This document shows positions 1 to 6,368 of a stretch of DNA of 40,398 bases, piece after piece. The notes below the pieces were generated by a model, which was not told where the DNA came from, ran no database searches, and worked only from the letters and a program-made list of their open reading frames with translations. Made by a program: the position numbers and the translations under genes. This stretch comes from CAZWKX01 sp964633975 (GTDB lineage: Bacteria > Actinomycetota > Acidimicrobiia > Spongiisociales > UBA11373), in assembly GCA_964633975.1 (NCBI GenBank), contig CAZWKX010000019.1:1-40398 (forward strand), in the 5' to 3' direction. Numbering within the stretch: the stretch's first letter is position 1; each line of letters opens with the position of its first letter.

Positions 1-2
1 CA

Positions 3-104
3 CTTGCCAGGAGTCTGGTCACGGAGAGCGAGGTCGAGGCTGCGCTGGCGGGAAGAGCTGATCTTGATGCGACCCTGGAGCAGGCAACAGGCAAGGTGGA
101 GTGA
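3..104 (+). CDS. C-terminal end of a probable AbiEi-type antitoxin (partial)
   Basis: The last 33 codons of a gene that begins before the window; the stop is TGA at 102-104. The visible tail is charged and helical-looking (acidic and Ala/Leu-rich) and has no diagnostic motif. Its TGA overlaps the ATG of the next gene by one base (TGATG), so the two are translationally coupled. In type IV AbiE loci the antitoxin gene usually sits directly upstream of the nucleotidyltransferase toxin, so the most likely identity is the antitoxin. That assignment rests on position only; nothing in these residues proves it. Confidence 0.4.
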   Translation, partial: LARSLVTESEVEAALAGRADLDATLEQATGKVE

Positions 105-1003
105 TGGCTCCCGAGAAGGGTGTGCCGTACGTGACGGCGAGGGCTTTCGAACGGGCACTGGCCGATCGGATCACCAACGCCGCGGCATCGTCCCGGCGTG
201 GAGTGGCCGAACTCTGACGCCAGTTCGCGTACGCACGGCTGCTGGCGAGGCTGTTCCTTCACCAGCCCGAGCGCTGGGTGCTGAAAGGGACCGCCGGTCT
301 GTTCGCTCGTCTGCCCGGCAAGGCCCGTCACAGTATCGACGTCGACCTCTACTTCGAGGGAGGGATAGAAGCTGCGCTCGATGCGCTGCGCGAGGCGGCC
401 GAGGTCGATCTTGGCGACTTCTTCACCTTCGATGTCGAACGTGCAGCGAGCCTGGTCGGGGGTACTTCTGGAGGCCAGCTCCGAGTGACCGCCTATCTCG
501 GGGACAAGGTGTTTGAGACGTTCCGGGTCGACGTGGTCGTGACCCACACCATGACTGCTGGACCCGACCTGATTCCACCGATCGAACCGGTGGATATCCC
601 GGGATTACGCAGTGTCGCCTACCGTGCCCGCCCGATTCCGGATCAGATCGCCGACGAGCATGCCGTCATGATCGACACCTACGCCGGTCGGCCCAGCATT
701 TGTTACCGCGACCTCGTCGATCTAGTGCTGATCGCGACCACTCAAACGGTCGATGCCGGCGCGCTCCATACTGCCCTGGTGAGCGAACATCAACGACGGG
801 GCACCTCACCGTTGGCCATGTTGTCCCTATCATCGGCCGACTGGCATCAGGGCTACCGGAAGACAGCAGCCGGCGTGCCCGACTTCGACCATCTCGACGC
901 GGCCGAAGCCGTCGAGATAGTCAGTCGTCTGGTCGACTCGGTGCTCTCCGGGCTGACAAGCGGGACCTGGGATCCGAGTCGTCTGGAATGGAAGTCACCG
1001 TGA
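104..1003 (+). pseudogene. AbiEii/AbiGii-type nucleotidyltransferase toxin, interrupted by in-frame TGA
   Basis: Read as one frame from ATG 104, this encodes about 299 codons, the usual size of AbiEii-family toxins, but codon 38 is TGA (215-217). Upstream is a head ending RRGVAEL; downstream the frame continues without a gap as RQFAYARLLARLF, then WVLKGTAGLF and HSIDVDLYF. The last two match the family's nucleotidyltransferase signature (KG-G/T, then D-x-D). AbiEii enzymes act as nucleotidyltransferases toxic to the host and are held in check by the cognate AbiEi; this is family knowledge. The TGA could be a CGA-to-TGA nonsense mutation (Arg is plausible there), a sequencing error, or be bypassed by a restart at GTG 278, giving 241 residues that still hold the active-site motif. 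The 5' end overlaps the preceding gene and the 3' end overlaps the DUF3024 gene by 16 nt, so this is the middle of a three-gene operon. I call it a probable pseudogene; the reading of the family is firmer than the reading of its state. Confidence 0.7.
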
Positions 1004-1344
1004 TCCCCGAACTCGATCTGAGGCGCGTCCGGCGATGGGTCGACGCCCGCAACGACAGCCTTCCCGAGCGTGCTCGAGGACTCATCCGCTTCGAGCTGGA
1101 TGTCACCGATCGGACCGTCACGATCCTCGAATGCCGCCCACCCTGGAAACCCGAGTACGGGCCCGAGTGGACACGATTCCCGATCGCCCGACTCCGGTAC
1201 ACGAAGACGAGACGCGAGTGGTCGCTCTACTGGCGGGATCAAAACCTCAAGTTCCACCAGTACGAGCTGGCGGCTCCGACGCCTCACATAGAGGAGCTGA
1301 TCGCCGAGATCGAGAGCGATCCAACCTCGATCTTCTGGGGTTGA
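988..1344 (+). CDS. DUF3024 domain protein
   Basis: A 118-residue protein starting at ATG 988, inside the last codons of the AbiEii gene, so coupled to it. The family pattern is visible throughout: CRPPWKP near residue 48, then W-x-R-x-P, LRYTKTRREWSLYWRD, and a C-terminal DPTSIFWG. DUF3024 proteins are small, of unknown biochemical function, and this one fills the expected length. No signal peptide or membrane segment is seen, so it is presumably cytosolic. Its position as third gene of the AbiE-type operon suggests a modulatory or chaperone role in that system, but this is inference from context only. The reading frame is intact although the toxin gene next to it is interrupted. Confidence 0.85.
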   Translation: MEVTVIPELDLRRVRRWVDARNDSLPERARGLIRFELDVTDRTVTILECRPPWKPEYGPEWTRFPIARLRYTKTRREWSLYWRDQNLKFHQYELAAPTPHIEELIAEIESDPTSIFWG

Positions 1345-1350
1345 GGACGG

Positions 1351-1434
1351 CTCGCTTCCGCGTGGAAGACCACCAGCAGCAGCGGTTCCAGCGAAGCCGG
1401 CGCCAGGACGCCGTTGCAGAACATGAGGCGGTCG
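1351..1434 (-). repeat. Inverted, decayed duplicate of a kimA-like gene segment
   Basis: Read on the minus strand, this 84-bp stretch matches the segment 2542-2625 inside the downstream permease gene without gaps; by hand I count 12 mismatches. The antisense translation preserves the protein (DRLMFCNGVLAP and LLLVVFHAEAS against DRLVFSNGILAL and LLVVFHAEVS), so it looks like a relic of a second permease gene once carried in the opposite orientation. Weaker similarity may extend into the stop region of the DUF3024 gene. No terminal repeats or target duplications are visible. Confidence 0.75.
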
Positions 1435-1483
1435 ACCGTGCACGGTCACCTCCGAGCTGGACAGAGTCGATCCAGGACTCGGA

Positions 1484-1489
1484 TACGCT
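1484..1489 (+). promoter_or_regulatory. Candidate -10 box of the KimA-like gene (leaderless)
   Basis: TACGCT is followed by exactly six bases and then the GTG start at 1496, which has no Shine-Dalgarno sequence. That spacing would start the transcript at the start codon. No convincing -35 box is seen. Confidence 0.45.
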
Positions 1490-1495
1490 GGTGCG

Positions 1496-3817
1496 GTGCG
1501 CTGGGCTCGCTTCAAAACGACTCTGCTGGGCCACCCGCTCGCCGACGAGGAGGAGGAACAACAACTCCTGCCGAAGCGGCTCGCACTTCCCATCTTCGCC
1601 TCCGACGCTCTGTCTTCGGTCGCCTACGCCACCGAAGAGGCGATGCTGGTTCTCGCTCTCGCCGGGACGGCCGCTTTCACGCGGCTGATCCCGGTGTCGG
1701 TTGCGGTGGCGGCCCTTCTGATGGTCGTGGTCGTCTCCTACACCCAGACAATCCGCGCCCATCCGGACGGCGGTGGAGCGTTCATCGTGGCCAACGAGAA
1801 CCTCGGCCTCATCCCCGGAGCGGTCGCCGCCGCGGCCCTGCTCACCGACTACGTGCTCACCGTCGCGGTGTCGATAGCGGCCGGCGCCGCCGCCATCACA
1901 TCGGCCGCTCCCGGCCTTCTGCCTTGGCGGATCGAGATCACCGTGCTCCTGGTGGTGCTGCTGACGGTGATCAACCTGCGGGGAGTCAAGGAGGCGAGCA
2001 CGGTATTCGCCGCGCCGACCTACCTGTTCGTCGCCGCCGTGGTTGCGACGCTGGTGACCGGTTTCATCCGCTGCGCCGACGGCACCTGCCCGCAGGCCAT
2101 TTCTTCCGCGGCGACGCTGGAGCCCGTGACGGCGGTGGGGCTATTCCTGGTCCTGCGCGCCTTCGCCTCGGGAGCGACGGCGCTGACCGGTGTGGAGGCA
2201 GTGGCCAATGGGGTTCCCGTTTTCCGGGTGCCCAAGGCCCGCAACGCCTCCCGGACCCTGCTGATCATGGGTGGGATCTCGATCACCATGTTCATCGGCA
2301 TCTCGACCCTGGCCCGGATGTTCGACGTCAGGATCACCGCCGAGACGGTGGATCACTACGGCACGGTCCTGTCGCAACTGGGTCGGGGGGCGTTCGGCGG
2401 CGGGGCGGCTTTCTTCGCTCTCCAGGTGTGCACCGCCATGATCCTCGTGCTGGCCGCCAACACGGCCTATCAGGACTTCCCCAGGCTGTCGGCGATCCTG
2501 GCCACCCACAGGCTGATGCCGCGCCAGTTCCGCAACCGGGGCGACCGCCTCGTGTTCTCCAACGGCATCCTGGCGCTGGCTCTGCTGGCGTCGGTGCTGC
2601 TGGTGGTCTTCCACGCGGAGGTGAGCCGGCTCATCCAGCTCTACGTCGTGGGGGTGTTCACCGGCTTCACCCTGAGCCAGGCCGGTATGGTGAGACACTG
2701 GCTACGGTCCCGCGAGAGGGGATGGCGTCTCAGTGTGGTCGTCAATGGCCTGGGTGCGATCACGACCGGGGTCGTGCTGGTGGTCGTCGCCGCCGTCAAG
2801 TTTTCACACGGCGCCTGGATCGTCCTGGCCGCCATACCGCTGATGGTGGTGGCGATGCTTCAGCTGAGGCGCCACTACCGCAGCGTCGGAGTCCAGCTGC
2901 GGCGGATATCGTGGGCCGCCGAGCCGCGGCCGACCCGCGTCCTCCTCTTTGTGGCCCACCTCGACGCAGCCACCGAGCGGGCCGTGAGGTACGTGCAGAT
3001 GATCAAGAGCCAGTCGGTCACGGTGGTCCACGCCGTGGAGGACGACTCGGATGACCTCATCCACACCTGGGACCTGGTGTACTCGGGCATGGGCCTAGAG
3101 CTGATCGAGCCGCCCAACGAGTCGGTTGTGGGACGGCTGGTCGATCGGGTGCGAAAAGAGCGCAGGTCGCATCCCGGGACCATCATCACGGCGGTCGTCG
3201 CCGAGCGCTATCGCACTCGCAGCATGCTCTCCGTGTTCACCCATCGGCACTGCCTGGCGCTGCGGCTCCGCCTGCTCTTCGAGCCAGGAGTGGTGGTCAC
3301 CGACATCTCCTACCGCCGCCTGCGTCGGCGGCCGGCCGTGGCACTGGCCAAAACGAAACACCTGAGGACCATCGTGCTGGTGTCCGACTTCACGCGCCCC
3401 ATCCAGGAGGCCGTCGCCTACGCCCGCGGCCTCGGCGCCCCGGTCACCTGCCTCCACGTGGACGTCGACGACGCGCAACGAAAGCGGCTGCTGGATCAGT
3501 GGGGGAAGGCAGGCCTGGAGATCCCCATCGAGATTCTCGAGAGCCACTACCGAGGCATCGTCGGTCCCGTCGTGCACTACGTCAAGGAGGCCCGCCGGCT
3601 CTCGCTGCCCGGCACCCTGGTCAACGTGGTCATCCCCGAGTTCATCGTGCCGGGGCGGGCGGCCCAGCTGCTCCACAACCAGACCGGACTGGTGATCAAG
3701 GGGGCGCTCGCTCCGCTCATCGGAGTTGCGGTGACATCGGTGCCGTTCCATCTCGCAGGCCGCAACGGGGCCGTATCCGCCGGCGAGCAGCCGGTTCCGG
3801 CGCAGAAGGCGGAGTGA
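1496..3817 (+). CDS. KimA-like APC-superfamily potassium permease with C-terminal tandem Usp-like region
   Basis: 773 residues starting at GTG. The N-terminal half is a multi-spanning APC-fold permease: the opening LPKRLALPIFASDALSSVAY followed by ATEEAML is the hallmark of the KimA/YdaO group of proton-coupled potassium importers. About twelve hydrophobic segments follow to roughly residue 460. The remaining ~300 residues are soluble and appear to contain two related universal-stress-like units: one begins near RVLLFVAHLDAATERAVRY, the second near TIVLVSDFTRPIQEAVAYA. The protein is longer than the Bacillus KimA (about 600 residues), the excess being this tail, which likely senses a nucleotide or regulates transport. 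It converges on a kup gene, so two potassium uptake systems sit tail to tail. General amino-acid permease is the alternative reading, but the signature favours potassium. Confidence 0.75.
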   Translation: MRWARFKTTLLGHPLADEEEEQQLLPKRLALPIFASDALSSVAYATEEAMLVLALAGTAAFTRLIPVSVAVAALLMVVVVSYTQTIRAHPDGGGAFIVANENLGLIPGAVAAAALLTDYVLTVAVSIAAGAAAITSAAPGLLPWRIEITVLLVVLLTVINLRGVKEASTVFAAPTYLFVAAVVATLVTGFIRCADGTCPQAISSAATLEPVTAVGLFLVLRAFASGATALTGVEAVANGVPVFRVPKARNASRTLLIMGGISITMFIGISTLARMFDVRITAETVDHYGTVLSQLGRGAFGGGAAFFALQVCTAMILVLAANTAYQDFPRLSAILATHRLMPRQFRNRGDRLVFSNGILALALLASVLLVVFHAEVSRLIQLYVVGVFTGFTLSQAGMVRHWLRSRERGWRLSVVVNGLGAITTGVVLVVVAAVKFSHGAWIVLAAIPLMVVAMLQLRRHYRSVGVQLRRISWAAEPRPTRVLLFVAHLDAATERAVRYVQMIKSQSVTVVHAVEDDSDDLIHTWDLVYSGMGLELIEPPNESVVGRLVDRVRKERRSHPGTIITAVVAERYRTRSMLSVFTHRHCLALRLRLLFEPGVVVTDISYRRLRRRPAVALAKTKHLRTIVLVSDFTRPIQEAVAYARGLGAPVTCLHVDVDDAQRKRLLDQWGKAGLEIPIEILESHYRGIVGPVVHYVKEARRLSLPGTLVNVVIPEFIVPGRAAQLLHNQTGLVIKGALAPLIGVAVTSVPFHLAGRNGAVSAGEQPVPAQKAE

Positions 3818-3856
3818 CGTCCGGCTGCAGAGGCTCCACGGGACGGTTGCCTTTTT
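3818..3856 (+). terminator. Possible weak terminator after the KimA-like gene
   Basis: CGTCC directly after the stop codon pairs with GGACG at 3841-3845, and a run of five T follows at 3852-3856. The stem is only 5 bp and the loop is long, so this is a weak candidate at the convergent junction with kup. Confidence 0.25.
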
Positions 3857-3858
3857 CC

Positions 3859-5751
3859 CTAGATCTCCAGCTGCACACCGACTTCCATCACCTGGGCGCG
3901 GGGCAGGCCGAAGAACCGGGCGGCGCTGGAGGCGTTGCGGTGCAGTAGCGCGTAGAGGCGCTCGCGCCAGATGGCCATGCCCGGGACGTCGGTGGGGATG
4001 ATGGTCTCCTTGCCGACGAAGAAGGTGGCATCGGTGACGTCGAAGCCGAAGTCGGGGTGCACGATGTTCTCCAGGGCGACGGTGACGTTGTGATCCTCCA
4101 TGAAACCGAAACGGAGCACCACCTGGAAGAAGCCCTCACCGAGGTCGTGCACCTCGGTCCGCAGTCCCTGGGGCACCTGGGGCGTATCGGTCGTGTAAAC
4201 CGAGACCAGCACAACGGTGTCGTGGATCACCTCGTTCGAGCGGAGGTTCACCAGCAGGGCCGGGGGAGTGACCCCCGGCTCCGGGAACAGGTAGACGGCC
4301 GTTCCCCGCACCCTTTTCTGCTCGCTGGCCAGGATTGATCCGACAAAACGTTCGATGGGCAGCTCGCCGCGGCGCAGCCGGGTGGCGACGATCTCGCGGC
4401 CGCGTTTCCACGTGGTCATAACGGTGAAGACCGCGGCGCCGACGACGAGGGGAAGCCACCCGCCGGCGGGGATCTTGAGGATGTTGGCCCCGAAGAAGGC
4501 CAGGTCGATGCATAGGAACGACCCGGCCACGGTCCAGACCACCGCCGGGTGCCACCGCCACCGCTCGCGCATCACCACCGTCATCAGCAGCGTCGTCAGC
4601 AGCATCGTCGTGGTGACCGCCACGCCGTAGGCGGCGGCCAGGTTGCTCGACGAGCCGAAGGTCACGACCAGAGTGACGCAGGCGGCCATGAGGGCCCAGT
4701 TGACCGAGGCGACGTACACCTGGCCGATCTGGCGGGGCGAGGTGTGGTCGATGTGCACTCGGGGCAGATAACCGAGCTGCACCGCCTGCATGGTGAGTGA
4801 ATAAGCGCCCGAGATGAGAGCCTGGGAGGCGATGACCGTGGCCGCGGTGGCCAGCAGCACCAACGGCAGTACCGCCCACTCCGGGGGCAGGCGATAGAAC
4901 GGGTTGACGATGTTCTCCGGGTTCCGGATCAGCAGCGCCCCTTGTCCCATGTAGTTGAGGATGAGGGCGGGGAACACCAGGGTGAACCAGCCCAGGCGGA
5001 TCGGGCGCCGGCCGAAGTGGCCCATGTCGGCGAACAGCGCCTCACTTCCCGTCACCACTAGGAACACCGCACCCAATGCAAGAAAGGCCAGGCGGGGGTG
5101 GCTGACAAAAAGCGTCACCGCGTATCCCGGATTGACCGCCGACAGCACACCGGGCTCGACGGTGATCTGGTTGACGCCGAGCACGGCCAAGGTGCCGAAC
5201 CACACGATCATGATCGGGCCGAACATGGCCCCGACCGTCGCCGTGCCCCGCCGCTGGATGCTGAACAAGGCGACCAGGATCACGGCGGCGATCGGCACCA
5301 CATAGGACTCCAGACTCGGGGCGGCGATCTCGAGGCCCTCGACCGCCGAGAGCACCGAGATCGCAGGCGTGATCATCCCGTCCCCATACAGCAGGGCGGT
5401 GCCGAACAGGCCGAGGAGGACGAGGCCCCAGCGGACCCGGGAGCCACGCGACTGTGCCGAGGGCAGTATCAGCGAGGTCAGCGCCAGGATGCCGCCTTCT
5501 CCGTCGTTGTCGGCCCGCAGCACAAACGCCATGTACTTGATCGACACCACGATGATCAGGGACCACACCATCAGCGAGATGACGCCGAGCACCGTCTCTC
5601 GCGTGACGGCCAGGCCCTCGGCGGCGATGAACGCCTCACGCAAGGCGTACAGAGGGCTGGTGCCGATGTCGCCGTAGACGACGCCCAGAGCGCCCAGCGA
5701 CATCACCATCAGGTAGCCGGAGCCGGGTCGGTCGATGTGATGCTCCGTCAC
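3859..5751 (-). CDS. kup: Kup-type potassium uptake protein
   Basis: A 630-residue inner-membrane potassium/proton symporter of the Kup/HAK/KT family (E. coli Kup has 622 residues). The N-terminal block SLGALGVVYGDIGTSPLYAL is diagnostic, followed by the family's DNDGEGGILAL motif, about twelve membrane spans and a soluble C-terminal domain of some 170 residues. I chose GTG 5751 because GAAGGGCGG lies just upstream and it leaves 18 residues before the first conserved block, as is usual for the family; an in-frame GTG at 5805 would add 18 residues without a ribosome site. It converges on the KimA-like gene. No c-di-AMP riboswitch could be recognised upstream. Confidence 0.95.
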   Translation of the reverse strand: MTEHHIDRPGSGYLMVMSLGALGVVYGDIGTSPLYALREAFIAAEGLAVTRETVLGVISLMVWSLIIVVSIKYMAFVLRADNDGEGGILALTSLILPSAQSRGSRVRWGLVLLGLFGTALLYGDGMITPAISVLSAVEGLEIAAPSLESYVVPIAAVILVALFSIQRRGTATVGAMFGPIMIVWFGTLAVLGVNQITVEPGVLSAVNPGYAVTLFVSHPRLAFLALGAVFLVVTGSEALFADMGHFGRRPIRLGWFTLVFPALILNYMGQGALLIRNPENIVNPFYRLPPEWAVLPLVLLATAATVIASQALISGAYSLTMQAVQLGYLPRVHIDHTSPRQIGQVYVASVNWALMAACVTLVVTFGSSSNLAAAYGVAVTTTMLLTTLLMTVVMRERWRWHPAVVWTVAGSFLCIDLAFFGANILKIPAGGWLPLVVGAAVFTVMTTWKRGREIVATRLRRGELPIERFVGSILASEQKRVRGTAVYLFPEPGVTPPALLVNLRSNEVIHDTVVLVSVYTTDTPQVPQGLRTEVHDLGEGFFQVVLRFGFMEDHNVTVALENIVHPDFGFDVTDATFFVGKETIIPTDVPGMAIWRERLYALLHRNASSAARFFGLPRAQVMEVGVQLEI

Positions 5752-5991
5752 TTGCCGCCCTTCATTCGTGAGGCCGAGCGGCAGGTGGCGCGGCGCAGGA
5801 AACACGGCCCGGCGGGCCGATTGGTCACGTGGTCTGGCGCGGCGCTGATCACGGGGGGTCAGCCTACGCCTGTCGGCGCCGGGCAGGAACGACCGAGGTG
5901 GACCAGAGCGGCGATCCCCCTGGCGACCCGTTGAGCTGGCGCAAGCCTTTTGTCACCTTGCCGGCCGTGCAGCACGCCGATGGGGCTCACC

Positions 5992-6342
5992 ATGGCCTCC
6001 GATGAGATGATCCTGCTGAGGCCGGAGGGCCACGCCGTTCTTGGACCGGCCGAGTTCCACCAGGAAGGGCTCATCACTCTCGAGTCGATCGGTGCTTTCA
6101 CACGCATCCGCCGCTGCGAGCCACTCACCACCATCCACGACTCGGTAGTCGAGGCCGGAAAGGGCATCGGCCACCACCCACACCGCCACGTTGCGGTTGA
6201 CCGCCGGGAGCTGGTCCGCAAGTGGACCGTCCTCGTTCCGCCGGCTGCCGAGGAGCGGTTGGTGGGGATTCGGGCCGGTGGCGACGGCTGGGTCATCCGC
6301 GCCACATTTGGGCCGCGCTTGGGCCTGGTCGTGGAGGACTGA
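5992..6342 (+). CDS. Hypothetical protein, 116 aa
   Basis: Not recognised. The frame shows the strong G/C third-position preference of its neighbours over its whole length, while the reverse frame reads as low-complexity Ser/Arg/Thr, so it is probably a real gene. It has no signal peptide or membrane span. It carries a His-rich stretch (GIGHHPHRHVAV) and a C-terminal block with alternating hydrophobic residues (KWTVLVPPAAEERLVGI, GWVIRATF) that looks like a beta-sheet. The start at ATG 5992 is preferred; an in-frame ATG at 5980 is possible, and neither has a good ribosome site. It lies between divergent kup and the 3' end of the GH2 gene, converging on the latter. Confidence 0.45.
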   Translation: MASDEMILLRPEGHAVLGPAEFHQEGLITLESIGAFTRIRRCEPLTTIHDSVVEAGKGIGHHPHRHVAVDRRELVRKWTVLVPPAAEERLVGIRAGGDGWVIRATFGPRLGLVVED

Positions 6343-6368
6343 CCCGGGACTGCTGACGGGCCCGGCGC

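Noticed and set aside
1345..1495. c-di-AMP (ydaO-type) riboswitch upstream of the KimA-like or kup genes
   Set aside because: The gene families made it plausible, but none of the conserved core segments of that riboswitch could be recognised here or in 5752-5991; the KimA-like gene seems to be leaderless.
1414..3054. 546-codon plus-strand frame within the KimA-like gene
   Set aside because: Gly/Arg/His-rich shadow of the permease gene in another frame, with no recognisable domain.
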